Source: Echinometra lucunter (taxonomy: Eukaryota; Echinodermata; Echinoidea; Camarodonta; Echinometridae). From it: a stretch of DNA of 64,000 bases. Shown piece by piece: positions 24,709 through 37,887 of this stretch. Both the position numbers and the translations under genes were made by a program. The first letter of the stretch is position 1, and each line of letters starts with the position of its first letter. The stretch covers positions 28,152,731 to 28,216,730 of the forward strand of contig CM057156.1 of NCBI GenBank assembly GCA_029962745.1. Reading direction: 5' to 3'. The notes below the pieces were generated by a model. The model saw nothing but the letters and a program-made list of their open reading frames with translations, had not been told where the DNA came from and searched no databases.

Positions 24709-24738
24709 AATATCCCGAGCTTTCGGCTTGGGATATTT
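24709..24738. other. Short perfect-like hairpin
   Basis: AATATCCCGAGC and GCTTGGGATATT flank a TTTCG loop. It does not match the histone stem-loop consensus. It may be a repeat fragment. Confidence 0.5.
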
Positions 24739-24844
24739 GAGTATATTAGTTTTGATATTCTTTATTATTATTTTTCCTAAGTTCTTTACCGTTTATTTAT
24801 GCTTATCATTCCGTTTGTTTCTGTCTGTTTCGTTGTAGAACCCT

Positions 24845-24883
<39 letters not shown>

Positions 24884-25199
24884 TATATATATGATGCCTA
24901 ATTCAAGCTCTAGTAAGGCGATCAGCTTGATACGGTCATCAACATAATTATCATCCGATTATACTAAAATCTTTATTAAAAATTTTGTTGGTAACGTATC
25001 TAGGGTATGTGAAACATAGCTTGGACCTATCCAGCTGTATTTGCTATGGGAGGGGAAAGGTGTATACACAATCCTTAAGTGATCCCTGAGGAGTGAATAA
25101 AGAGTGAATATCACAATTTTTACTCTTAATTCACTTTTAATGCACTCTAAACGGACTCTCTTCTGAAATTCACCCCTAACAGAGTGAACGCGTTCACTT

Positions 25200-27150
25200 T
25201 TTTTTTTTTTTTTTTTTTTTAGAGAGAGTACTTTTCAGTATACATCACGAAGGTTCATCTTCTGCGCTTTATTTTATCAGCAAGTATCATTTATTATGAA
25301 TTCATAAATCATTATAGCAAATTCTAATTACAATACAGTTGCCAATACCAATGCTAAAATATGCAAAATTAAATAGCAAAATGTATATCCCATGCGTAAA
25401 TATGGTATACGTACGATTGATTGATTTGCATACAATGAAACAATGATAATGGTTTGATGATATACATGCACATCGTATGTGAGCGTTTACAAAATTGGAA
25501 GAGAATATTGAGTAACTAGATACTCAAACGATCTAAGGGAAAAGGCACATGACAAAACATTAAATGAATTTCAAGTTCAAGTTCTCGATAATGCGTATTC
25601 ATGCGTACTCATGACAGGCCAAATATACAGTGCATGTACATAAATGTGTACACATGGCATTCACGAAAAAAATGGCTGGACAAACATAATCATATGGCAC
25701 GTAAAAAAACCCAACTTATTAATGTATAATAAGTTTCATATTCCTTACGCACTTTAAACGAGATTCGTAAAGCTGTAATTTTAAAAAAGTTTTCGGCTTA
25801 AAAAAAAGGGGGGGAATGGGTCATACTCTATTGTTGTTTTTTTCAGGTGTTTTTTTTTTTTCTTTTTTTTTTGGGGGGGGGACATACCCTATTGTGTCCC
25901 CCAGCCTTTTTGGGGCGGGGGGGGGGGCGTCCGTGTCGACTGGTCTTTTGCATATCAGTGAAGAGTTACGTATAAAAAAAGATGTCTTGATAACTGTGAC
26001 GGGAAGATTCGAACCTTATTTTGTTCTGAAATCAATCTCACATCAACGGTATAACTCTTCAGGATTGATAGTCCGCAGCTACCGTATGTAACATAGGTCA
26101 AGCAAGGCCATACGCAGGGATTTTTTTCCGGGAGGGGGGCAAGAATATGTAAAATGTTCGAGGAATCACCCAAGCCAGGAAGCAAAGCGGTCACGAGGGA
26201 GCTTTTACATTTATAGAATTGAAATTAAGATCAGAATAAATAACGGAAATTGGTTCGTTTAAAGAATGGGACAAACAGATACGACTTTAAATCAGTCGTA
26301 TCTAGATAGACATACATTTCCATAGGCTTATGACTCTTGAACTGCAGACAATCTCCATGACACACTCTATGATTACACGATCTTAACCCTATTTTGACCC
26401 TTTCCAGACCAAAAGGGGCCCCACATGACTACAAAAATATCATTGGACCGATCACTTTCACATTTTGCACATTAGTAGAGCCACTTAAACTGTATATCAC
26501 AGAAATAGAAGACTGTGCTGTACATGCACCAACGAACTAAAACTTTTTAATTCTGTGACATGCACAGAAATAGAAGTCGTCTTCTATTTCTGTGGTGACA
26601 TGCACCACCTTGGAATTTTCTCAAGATCACCTACTGGTGGCGCTGTTTATTACATCATAACGAACTATATTGAAAATATGCTAAAATCACATGTTATAAT
26701 TTTCAAATGGTACCAGAAAAGCACCCAAAATTTGACTGCTATTGTTGCCAACTTTTAGTTGTCGTGGCCCGTGGCAACCGAAAATGTCGGGCATACCTAT
26801 ACGTTACACATCAAAATGTTTGAAATTGAATCTTGGGAAAAGTCACCAATTTGAAATTTGGTAGAAATTGACCGAATGGTGAAGGAGGGGGATGGAAAAT
26901 GTGGTAGGGGGTCACAGCGTTCCCCTTCGTCTTTCTGTAAACACTACAGTATAAGCAATTATTAAAAAAAAAAATCTTTTGTAGAGTGAATGGAAAATGG
27001 ATGGGCATGGCAATTCTGAGTAGGGCCTATATACTCAACAAAAAATTTGGTCTTAGTATCGCTGTCGGAAAGCGGAGAAGAGCGCATTTTAAGGCAGAAA
27101 CTACCGTCCATATTTTCGACTACTTCACCCTCAGAACTGGTCAAAAAGAG
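25200..27150. other. Intergenic sequence, no gene seen
   Basis: Contains poly-T and poly-G tracts (25199-25220, 25851-25927) and a local inverted repeat near 26560-26605 (CACAGAAATAGAAG and its complement). No coding exon was recognised. Confidence 0.5.
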
Positions 27151-27152
27151 TG

Positions 27153-28509
27153 TTATTTAATCAAAATCCCGGTGAAAGTCACCAGGGGTACTCCTGGATG
27201 ACTCCTGATGCCGTACTCTGTCCCTGACGATAGCTGGAGCCAGACCTTATCCCCTTGCGCCAGATCCAAGATGGCCGACTGTGAGCAAACACTGTTTGAC
27301 GTGTTCTTCTTCTTCTGAGCGATGGCCATGACTTGTCCTTCGCCATTCTTCATTAGCGAGACCGAAGCGGCCTTGCCCTCCTGGGGGTGGATACTGAATG
27401 AGACAAATAGGGTAAGATTCATGATGATAATAATAAATGAAAAATAATCCCCCCCCCCCCAAAAAAAGAGGTATCAATGTCAGGGGCTGTGGAACGCTTT
27501 TTTTTTGAGTGGGGGAGGGGGCTGAAATTGTTTTGCAAGGCTATGAAATGATCAATTCATACAATTTCGATATTAGTTTTTTTAGCGGAAATTGTGGGGG
27601 AGGGGTGTAGAACTACAAAATTATTGCACAAATGACATCGCCTTGAAATTGATAATTAGTCTTATGCTTCAGATTTTTTGCAAATGCTTCCTTCTCTCTT
27701 CCTTTCTAGCGTTGACTGCCTGCCACGGCTTAATTATGAACATGATAAAAGTATTTTTTTGTGTGTGCTACGTACATTTGCCGTGCCACACTCGATCCAG
27801 TAGCAGTAATTGGGTACCAGTAGGACTTATTCCTGGAATAACAAAAAATAAAAAATAAAAAATAAAAAATAAAAAAGGATACCCCCCCAAAAAAGACAAC
27901 AACAAAAAAAAAAAAACAGAATACGGTTGTCGGCAGCAACGTATCCACGATTAAGAAAAGTGTGTGTGTGTATGTATGTGTGTGTGAAGGGGGGGGGGTG
28001 GGGTGGGACGGGCGAAGCCTTTTCAGGTGTCTGTTTTACAAACCTGAAAGTAAAGAAGTACGGCCCCGGTAGGGTACAGGTGAATTCGTTATTCTCTGTA
28101 TCGTAGATTGACGTTGAACTTTGAGAGAGTACGCGGTCAAACGGTACCCTCTGTGGCTCATCACTACCTTCTAACAGGGATGTGAATGCAACTGAAAAGT
28201 AAGCTGGAAAAAAAGAGTGACAGAAAGAAAAAAATATATAAGAGAGAGATATGTCTAATGCCGTATTGAAAATGTTGAATTTACTTTTAAACGTGTGTTG
28301 CTATCATATGCACGAAATGATGGAAACCGCTTATTGCAGTATTTAGGCAAATGCTCACAAAATTAGAATTTCTTTTCAATCACCACCATCATTACGTTGA
28401 TATTTGTATAAGAATATTGTCCTAAAGATCTCGAGGCTTGCAAGACGTACGGTGTCGTTTTCTAAGCTCGTAGGCTTAACCCCATTTTAATTCCTTTACA
28501 CTTGCATAT

Positions 28510-28566
<57 letters not shown>

Positions 28567-30752
28567 AGAGAGACAGAGAGAGAGAGAGAGAGACAGAGAG
28601 AGAAGAACCTCCCATTACTTTAGCCATGCTAGCAGAGGGGAATGTCTTGATGGCTGACAACTTAGGGGCGCGGGGGCGCGGGGCAGCGGAGACGCGTAGA
28701 CATCGTGCTATGTGCGAGGTAACCGTTTCATGTGAGATAACGCCGATAGCGGCGCCTTCAGCCCTATATGGAAAAATAAGGAGGGGCGCCCCCTCCCCCT
28801 GCGCCACTCCCTCTGTAACCGCCATTCGGTATGACCTCTGAGGAGAAAGGTCGATTGTTCCCATATTTTGTCAAGCATGTCAAGATTAAAAGTCGCCAAG
28901 TTTCTTAAGAGTGAACCTTTTATCCTGTAGTCCGACCTCGGCATTGAACTGAAACAACTAACCTAAAAATGTTGACAAGAGAGTATTTTGAAGGAGTAAG
29001 GGGCAACTCCCTTTCCTTGCTTTCGACAATACTTATACCATGAAAAGAAAAAGAAGTGTTGCAAGGTTGATCTTCATCAGATTTCTCTTACAACGCGTCA
29101 TATTGATATATAGCTTGGCCTATAAACTTCATATTGAAACCAAACTAAAAATTAAGATACTCTCTTGTCTGTACGCCATTGCATGCTAATGTGCATGCTT
29201 TATGAATGAGATGAAACAATACTATCAATGTTGCCACACAAAAAGTATCACCGCACTGCCATCAACTAAATGCCATAATCATCATTGACAACGTTTTTAC
29301 TACTGAGAGATAATAATATTTATACTCTGCTTACTTTTGTACGTCAAACATTTTATTGTTATTAAGTTTCAGTTTCGACTTTGGAGTATATCATAGATGA
29401 AAACACAAAGAAAGATTTGTGTAAATAAAACACAACAACCATATCCTACAAGTTTTTCACAGATTCAGTTCATCATATCAAAGTAAAGGAAAAAATGATA
29501 TGATGGAGCATTTTACAAATTCATTTCTTTTCCTTGTTAGATCTGAAAAAAAGAAGAATTGTTATAACTACTGTCCGTCGAGATAAGTGGGCAGAACAGT
29601 CTACTGCGAATCTCCCGTCCTTAATTCCCCTATACGACATAGGTAGGATTATACAGGAGCCGCAGTCATATTTATGGTATTTCACCGACCGTATTTAAGG
29701 CACTCACGAACAATGTGATAATGCTTTAATGCACCCCACCTCCGCGAAAGAATCCATTTCTGCTTAAAATGATAATAAACAAATAATATTATAGCGCTTA
29801 TTGTTTCTAAACGCTAAAATTGTTACATTTTCAATGCCATAAATCCGGTCGGAAAAAAACCCCCCAAAAGGGTGCATATAACATTACAGTTATCATTTTG
29901 CATAAAAGTATCATGTGCACAACGCAACTGCATGATAACTGATTAAAAGAGCATGGAGTTAGGCTACATTGCAGCTCTTTCGCAAAATGATCACCAAAGT
30001 TGTCATATATAGGCCGCAGTAATATCGTTCATAGTCACAGATCCTGCAGTGACTACACACATGCATTAGCCCATGATTAGCCAGAGACGATGCACTCCTT
30101 CATCATTACGGACATCGTTATCCATGGGCTACCAGTGCGCAGCGTGCAACCAGATGCCAAATAGCCATCACAAATTACAGCATCACTCTACTCATGATGA
30201 ATGTCACCGTCACGCTTTGAGATAGCGGCTTCATTGAGTCGAGAAAGCGTAATTCTCATATACCGACAACAATATAAGAGCTTTATAGATGAGCTTACCC
30301 TTTCCTCGAGCCTCCATGCTTTTTTGTTTGAGTATATATTGACTGGAATCTGACTGGAATAGTGTCTGGAATGTGGATGTGTCGAGAAGAGTTAAAACTG
30401 AAAGTCTAGGCATGGTGTAAACCGCCCTTGCACCATATAGCCTGGATCCCAGACGCCAATGCTTTTTCGCAAGATGTATTGTAGGCCTACTTGTGTTGTA
30501 AAACATGGAAATATTGCTTGTACTATAATGTTATATAGACGCACCATATATAATTTATCGAATTAAGAGCTAATTCTCATCTGTTCACTCGGAAAGTCAT
30601 CTGGCCACGATTAACATTTCCACGTTCCAATTTTAATTTACATTACGTATTGGGGGAACCGGAAAGGAAGATATTGGGACACAATAGGGGGTAGTATTAG
30701 AGGAGAGAGAGAGATAGATAGATAGATAAATAGATAGATAGATAGAGAGAGA

Positions 30753-30789
<37 letters not shown>

Positions 30790-30980
30790 GAGGGGAGGGA
30801 TGTATGAAGCATAGGATAATGAAATCCTACTAGTCAGGCCTTGATTTGTCAAGGCAATAAAGATCATAGGGATTTTATACTATTTTCTATAGTACAAAAA
30901 CACTCTACCACCTTTCAAAATAACACCGTGAATCATTGCTGACTTACGCTCGTACTCAAAACCTCTACTTTCCAAACTTC

Positions 30981-31026
<46 letters not shown>

Positions 31027-33131
31027 TTCTGGATTTATATAGCGCCTAATACATCTCCAAGAGAGTCTCTAAGCGCTTTACAGAAATATTATTACTCCGG
31101 TCATCGGATTCAGGCTTGCCCGCATACAATGTATGCACCTTCTCCACTCCCTAGGGAGCATTCCAGCCAGGCGCCTTTTGCAGGCGCGCACAATGCCAAA
31201 CAAATCACAATAACTTTCGCATCCTACCGGGTACCCACTTAACACCTGGGTGGAGAGTGGCAAATGTAGATTCATATCTTGCCAAAGGACATTAGTGCCG
31301 CGCCGGGATTTGAACTCGGACCACGAGATCTACAGTCCGGTGACATATCCACTAGACCACGACACCTCTACGGTATCTATGGTAGATCTATGATGAAGAA
31401 TGGTATTTTTCTGACGTACACAACCTTATAACCTTATCAAACCAGGGAGGTGTACATCCTTGATCTAACCAAAGGTCGCTATTTTGTTTGATAATATACA
31501 GTCTCTAATTTCAAAATTTTGACATCTTCACTGGCAGCTACTAGCTGACTTACACAAGCTTATATATTCTGAACATCTTTATACAACACAGGCATCAAAA
31601 CAAGCCTCAACAAATTTACCGGATCCCAGTTTAAGATAGAGAGGAAAATAAAACAACCACAAAATAATGGTGCATCATAAAGGGGAGAGGGACGTTTACA
31701 GAAATCATTAATGAAAAATATATGGACCTTATTTTGGCCGCTGTTGGAAAAAAAAATCCGAATCCAGGAGATTTGAAAATCTAGGTAATTTCACGCACTT
31801 AATTTAATTTGCTTCATTTTGTTTGGAAACTATTGACAACTTTGCAGACCCCTCATACCCCACCCCTTCTCAAGATCGTCTACATGGTCCAGCTTCGCCC
31901 CTGCATGGCATGACATTAAACCAATCATCGAGTTGTTATCATGAAGCCGTCATTTAATTTTGCTTTATTACATCTGTGTACGTTTCTTTATAGATTAATG
32001 ACCTTCAGAAATACCTGGGAATTCACAACATTGATAATATAAAACTGCATCACATGACAATAACATCACGCCTCACTAATTCTGACAATTACAATTATTG
32101 TGAAATTGTGAATACGCCTACACTACTGGGATTTTTTTCTTTTCAGATGAATATAGTTTGCCATACACGAAATGCGTGCGGGCTTAATGCTTTAATAACG
32201 TTGACACATGCAAAAGAGATGAATGATTCAACCAGTGATTTATTATCGTCTTCATCGTAAGGTTTTCATTTCAATTTAAGACGACCATATGGTTCTGTAA
32301 GGAATATTGCAAATGAAAATAAATTATATCCCGTTATTGTACTGTGGTAAACGAAAGGCACAGATATAAAGCGACTTTAACCCAGCGAATACCGTATTAT
32401 ATGCACAGCGGGCTAGGCAAAGCCAATAACATTAGCGTAGGCGGGTCCTCATTACTGGGGGGGGGGGATGATTCCCCTATAGATACATATATTCATATAC
32501 ATATATACACCCTCTTCAAAAAATGTGCGTGTGTGTAGGGGGGGGGGGGATGCATACCCCTCATCCCCCGCTATCTACGCCCCTGGCCAACAATGTATAC
32601 AGGCCTATATGCACAACATGCTGGGTAATATTATGTAATATTATGTATGTATATGCGTAGCTTTGTGATTGTGCACAAGAAAATATGAAAACTGGGCACA
32701 TAAAGGCCCCACGAAAATGGCAGATGAATGCTTTATCATTGACCGGCTCTGCTCAGCGAGATATCATAATATCTGCCTAGTACTCATTTATAGGCTACTC
32801 GTAACACTGTTATATGAACCTATCGAAAATCTTAAAAATGTAATTTTGGTAAACCTGTAAGTTGAATCTTGGGTCTTTGGTTTAGTTCTGGCATGGCATT
32901 GAGGGAACTAGTTAGCCTTGTTAGCCTTACATGTTCACTCACCTCTTCTTGTATTCGAGTCCGCCGCTTCATTTCCTTGGTCATCGACCACGGACGATCC
33001 GAGCCCCATGCTTGATAACAGACCAGCCCACATGAGTAACTCAGTAACGATTGCCGAATTGTTACAAAAGCAGCAACACGGTCAAGTTCAAATTGCAGTG
33101 CCTTGGTGTACGTGTTTAAGCATTCAACCAT
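27153..33131 (-). CDS. C1q-domain (C1q/TNF superfamily) secreted-type protein
   Basis: Two exons are firm on the minus strand. 28203-28044 follows TTTTTTTCCAG and ends CAG/GTTTGT. 27393-27153 follows CTCATTCAG and ends at TAA. Joined in phase they give a C1q domain: YFSVAFTS, VPFDRVL, YDTENNEFTC, PGPYFFTF at the junction, then DLAQGDKVWLQL and the terminal FTGILIK. C1q domains trimerise and act in extracellular recognition; invertebrates have many, often immune-related. Two 5' exons are proposed from splice phase. One is 33131-32943 (63 residues, donor GAG/GTGAGT, phase 0), with a hydrophobic stretch and a basic/acidic tail. The other is 30365-30299 (acceptor CATTCCAG, donor AAAGG/GTAAGC, phase 1). 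Phases match throughout and give about 218 residues. There is no collagen region. The N-terminal part is less certain than the domain, and the signal peptide is weak. Confidence 0.72.
27842..27876. repeat. (AAAAAT)n repeat
   Basis: Five AAAAAT-like units within the last intron of the C1q gene, followed by poly-C and poly-A stretches and (TG)n at 27960-27988. Confidence 0.9.
28512..28605. repeat. (GA)n microsatellite
   Basis: An interrupted GA tract in the presumed C1q gene intron. The GC-rich segment 28660-28810 that follows has GGCGCC motifs but no recognised function. Confidence 0.95.
30701..30787. repeat. Compound (GATA)n/(GA)n microsatellite
   Basis: GATA units are flanked by GA tracts. 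Confidence 0.95.
30983..31366 (-). mobile_element. tRNA-derived SINE with (ATT)n tail, minus orientation
   Basis: On the minus strand a tRNA-like head starts GGTGTCGTGGTCTAGTGG (31366-31349). It has a B-box-like GAGTTCAAATCC, then a body nearly identical to that at 13801-14166, then AGCGCTATATAAATCC and a TTATTATT tail (30983-31025 as AAT units). It lies in the proposed second-to-first intron of the C1q gene. Confidence 0.8.
32430..32585. mobile_element. 156-bp hAT-like element with near-perfect 8-bp target duplication
   Basis: The left end CATTAGCGTAGGC and the reversed right end CAGGGGCGTAGATAGC match family termini. Flanks are GCCAATAA (32422-32429) and GCCAACAA (32586-32593), 7 of 8 identical. 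G runs lie inside both ends. Confidence 0.65.
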
Positions 33132-33452
33132 AAATGTTCAGACGACGAACGTCGAGTACAATAATAACGAGAGCTTTCAAACAGACTGCGCCCAATTGTA
33201 GTTTCCTGTCTCCTCTCACGATCTTCCACTATTAACGTATGGAATATCAGTAGACGAAGGACATAACACTGTAACTCATCTCTATCGACATGATATGTTT
33301 ATCATCTGGAAGCAGAAGCATCTGTTGACAGTACCCCCCGCTGAGTTTTCCCAACCCTATTCAGGAAAAAATACCAAATTTCTTTAAGTCCAAGAGAGTT
33401 AAAACAAAAGGCTCCTTTGTCGAGATGCTCAAGATACAAGGGAAAATTGAAA

Positions 33453-33456
<4 letters not shown>

Positions 33457-33493
<37 letters not shown>
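33457..33493. repeat. (GA)n microsatellite
   Basis: About 17 GA units upstream of the proposed C1q first exon. Confidence 0.95.
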
Positions 33494-33496
<3 letters not shown>

Positions 33497-34048
33497 CTGC
33501 AGATAAGTCATACAGTTCTTGGAGCGAAGCCAGTGATTACATCCGATGCAATGGATGTATGCAACCAACACAACGGGCGGAATAGTTATCTAGTGTTTTG
33601 TTTTCTAGTTTCCTAATGGAAGCATGTGATAAAGTAGCGCTGCCAAATAATTACTCCCAGTCCAACCTTGATATGCTATACACTTCTATAATAATAAGTC
33701 AAATCAGACAGAACACAGCTATTATTACAGAATTACTCGTGCTAGAACTGTGCCTGCGCTGTGAATGATGCTGCAATATGATAGTCCCATTAAAACAACG
33801 GCTAACAAATCTTCACGTGACGTGCGAGTACTGCATTCTTCGGGGAGTTCCCTTTAGTGTTACGTCATCACGAGGTACTAAACATACCGCAAAGGGATGC
33901 TCCCATCAGGTAAGAATGAGTCAGAACCGAGTGTGCCTAGCCCGGGTGCCTAGAAGTGCCTTGTCCAGAATCCGGACGAATTCATTTTATTTTGATAGCA
34001 GTTACCCATATGGAGTGATCTGCGCCCACAGAACTATGTGAGACAGGG

Positions 34049-34165
34049 GCGTAGATAGCGGGGGGGGGGGGGGGGATGGAGATATGCTTCCCCCTTATTT
34101 TGAGGTGTACTAATATATGTGTGTGTACAAATATATGTACGAATGGGTTAATCACCCCCCCCCCC
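34049..34165. repeat. Left end of the CAGGGGCGTAGATAGC/poly-G family
   Basis: The end sequence matches that at 32585 in reverse, followed by about 17 G. A C run at 34155-34167 may mark a degraded right side, but there is no terminal match or duplicated flank. Confidence 0.4.
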
Positions 34166-34879
34166 CCGTACCGTACCACTAATGCGTAAAATTGTCCAGT
34201 TTGCGGCTGGAGAAACAGCTAGCGGCCAGAATTGTATTGGAGAAGGTGCATGCAGAGTACCATGCGTGGTATCCATCTGTGCGACTATATCCTCAGCTGT
34301 GCTAGCGCTAGCGCTCGAACCAATTAGGTTTGTTTTCTGATAGGATCTGATTAGATTTAGGTGTCATTATGTCAACGGTCAAAGAATTCGGCCTTTATAT
34401 GCATCAAAATATACCGGTAGCTACTAGCAATATATAGAGATAAAGCATACAACTTCAACTCTATGTTGCTGCACGCAGTCAGATTCCAAACCTATTCTGA
34501 GTGCAAATAGGCAACTTTTTCGAGAGAAAAGCCGAAAAGCATGGCAGTGTTGGTATCTTATTTTCTCTAAATACACAAAATGCATTACTGATTTAGAATG
34601 AAAATTAAGAAATTTATGTTGCCAATTTGATGATTAAACAAAACAAAGGTTTACTGATCAAATAAATCATATCATAAAGAGAGAAATCGGAAGAATATTC
34701 ACACATTTGGCAGAGCAGATCATTGACACAAATATTAATGTCGAGCATGCAGTGACATCTCCCCTCTCTATCTTTGCGTCCATTTTCGTTCACCATCTTT
34801 ATCTACATGTATATTTCCTCATGTTTTGCTTTGTTTTATTCCTACTTATCTATCATCTTCTCTTTCTGACCTAATTCCC

Positions 34880-36115
34880 TATGTTATTCCTTATTTTCAT
34901 TCTGCACCCATCTATCTATCTTTCCTTATCCTCCTCTTTGTTCATATACACCCACTGTACTTCTATTATCTTTTCTCTCTAGCTATCCTCAATCAGTTCC
35001 TTATTTTACTCCTTATTTTCATTCCTTCCATCTCTATCTTTCCTTATGTTTCTCTTTCTTATAATTCTTATATTATCTTTCTGTCTTTTTCTATGTTATT
35101 CCTTGTGTTCATTATGTCCGTCTCTATATCTTTCCTTCTTTATGTTTTCTCTTTGTTGATATATTTCTGTTATCTTTTTTCTTCTTGTCTATCCTCCTTA
35201 TATTATTCCTTGCATGTTTTCACTCCATCCATCTGTCTCTGTCTTTCTTTGTTTCTCTTTCTTTAAATCTTTCTGTCTTTCCTTATTGTATTCGTTCTGT
35301 ACGTCTGTCTCTTCCCTATATATGTTTATCTTTGTTTATATTCTTCATTTATCTTTTTTGTGTCTATATCCTCCTTATGCTATTCCTTAATTGTTTTCAT
35401 TCTATCCGTCTCATATCTTCCCTTATGTTCCTGTTTCAATATTTCCATTATCTTTTCTCTCTATCCTTCCTCATGCTATTCCTTGTTTTCATTCTATCCA
35501 TCTTTATCTTTCCCTGTTTCTTTGTTCCAATACTTCTTATCTTTCTCTTTTTTCCTTTCTTACACTCTTAAAAATTCCGAGTCAGATTAACCCGGAAAAT
35601 AGTCCGTTGGGGCCACACTCCATTCCGGGTCAAAAAATGGCCAGGAATGTGGTCATTAAGAATTATTGCTGGGTCACATTTGACCTTATTCCGGGTCATT
35701 TTTTACTCTATTCCAGGTCATTTTTGACCCGGAATGGAGTGTGGCCCCAAGGACTATTTTCCGGGTCAAGTCTGACTCAGAATTTTTTAAGAGTGTACGT
35801 ACGTTATTCCTTGTTTTCATTCTGTATATCCGTCTCTGTCATGTTTATCTTTCTTTATATCGTTCCCTCTATCCTTCTCTATGTTATTCCTTTTTTCCTC
35901 CTATCCCTTCTCAATCTATCTTTCATTATGTTTCATTTTGTTTTGATAATGCACTATTTTCTCTCTCTATCGACCTTCCTTACGATTTTCCTTGTTTTCA
36001 TTCTATTTTCCCCTGCTCTTCTTTGTTTTTATACTTCTATTATCTCCTTTCACTATCCTTCCTGTTGCTATTCCTCGTTTTCATTTCATGTGTCTCTACA
36101 ATCTTTCTCATACAG
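34880..36115. repeat. Pyrimidine-rich minisatellite, about 11 degenerate copies of 75-118 bp
   Basis: Units start with forms of TGYTATTCCTTGTTTTCATT. They continue through ATCCATCTCTATCTTTCC and TTTCTCTTTGTTTATAT to TATTATCTTTTCTCTCT. Unit starts are near 34879, 34997, 35092, 35200, 35282, 35377, 35474, 35801, 35878, 35980 and 36063. A MITE (35563-35795) splits the seventh and eighth copies. The long Ser/Leu/Phe/Ile frames here are repeat artefacts. Confidence 0.8.
35563..35795. mobile_element. 233-bp MITE with TA target duplication inside the minisatellite
   Basis: The left end CACTCTTAAAAATTCCGAGT pairs with the reversed right end CACTCTTAAAAAATTCTGAGT. Arms of about 80 bp contain CCGGAAAATAGTCC and CACTCCATTCCGGGTCA. 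The interior has four more GGGTCA half-sites. TA flanks both ends (35561-35562, 35796-35797). Confidence 0.8.
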
Positions 36116-36463
36116 TGAGTAGTGAAAACAAACTAAGTAATAAACAAACAAGACAAACAACTAGTGCTAAAGCTTGACACTGGACCCTTCAGAGTGAATA
36201 TTTATTGCTAGCTTCAATCCCCGGGCTTCAATCTATCATCAAATTTTTCGAATGGAGCCGTGTGAGATTTGTTTACGGTGACTGTATGTAGGGGACAGCA
36301 GGTGGTGAATTTGTCCAAAAAAATGTAGAGGATTTTTAAAAGAAATACACGAGACGGCAGACACAGAAGTCGCGAAAACGTATAGGCATATTTATTACGG
36401 TTTAGCAGTGCACGCGTAGCTTTACACCATAGAGGTATAGAATCTCTTTGCTTTACACTCACT

Positions 36464-37826
36464 CAGAGGCGTCGATCCTGGGGGGGGGGGGGGGGGGGGC
36501 AGAAATGAAAATTTCCGGGGGGAGGGCAAAGATACCATTTTGCCCCCCCCCCCCCCCCCCCAATAATTTCCCAACCAAAAAAAAAAAAGAAAAATGGAAA
36601 AAGAAAAAAAGAAAGAGAAAAGAAAGGAAAAGGAAGAAAGGAAGTGAAATGAAAGCGTAAAACAAGAAAAAAGAAAGAAAATGGGACGCTGGGAAGCGCT
36701 GGCTCGTATTTATTGTATCTTAACCAATGCCGATGATAATTACTATTCTTATGAAAGGAAATCGGTTTGCGTCTTATGTTTCTATCTAATGTTATACTAT
36801 TCTTCTACTCATAGGAAGTTATATAACCAAACAAGATATCACTCCTAGAAATCGAGCGGTCAGTTGATCTAAAAATAGATAACATTTCAGGAGATAACGG
36901 CCTGGATAAAAAAAACCCCCGCAAAACAAAAACATATTTTTCGTTAACTCGCTCGCTACTTCACTGTGCTCTCGCTGGTAAAAGCTAGATACAAGATTAT
37001 TTCGGGCAGCAAGTAGCTTATTATAGCAGCGAGATTCCAAAATATCATTATATTTGAGCAGCAAGGTGATTGACAAAGATTTTGGGACGAATCCATATGA
37101 TTTGCCGGGATCGGTCGTTGATTTTGCTCGCTATAGTAGAAACAGAATGGATTCGGACTGTAAGCGAGGTAGCTAAAACAGTGTCATATTCGGCACACAG
37201 GTGATCAGATGAATTATTTCGATATCATACAGGCATGACAAGTTTATAGTGTATTCTGATGATAATGCTAATAGTAATATTCCGTTCTTGTATAGCGCAT
37301 GTCACATTTTTATCTCATTTTTATGACGAAATAACACTTCTATCACATGGAAAAGGGTATATTTTTCCTCGCTCGCTGCGCTCGCACGTTTCATAATAAT
37401 GGTTTTGAAAAACAAACGAATTCGGTGAGATGAAACTGAATAGATAATGTACATGTTTCATTGGCTCACAGCGAAATTTGCCGAAGGGTTTACTACATCT
37501 ACCATGAAAAACAGTGTGTGCTTCCTCGCTCGATCGTAATATAAAAAAAAAACAGAGTAGTTTGGGGGGGGGGGGCAGCATCAATGGACCAGCTATGTGA
37601 CAAAGTAGAGTTCATATTTGGCAGCGAAGTAACCATATACATATATATCACGTATCATTTATGCCTTTATGATAACTAAACTCTTCTCTCATAACAAGAA
37701 TTTGTTATTTTTTGCTCGCTCGCTTCGCTCGCTCGCAAAATTGAGAAAAAAAAAGCAGGATGGTTCACATAGCAAGTTGCCTAATTTCCCCAATTTGAAA
37801 ATGCTTCACGTTGATATAGACCTATG

Positions 37827-37887
<61 letters not shown>

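Noticed and set aside
24709..24738. Histone mRNA 3' stem-loop
   Set aside because: Stem and loop sequence differ from the conserved histone consensus, and no histone gene is near.
34826..36122. Ser/Leu/Phe-rich membrane-like proteins up to 243 aa
   Set aside because: The frames follow the pyrimidine minisatellite. Hydrophobicity comes from T-rich codons.
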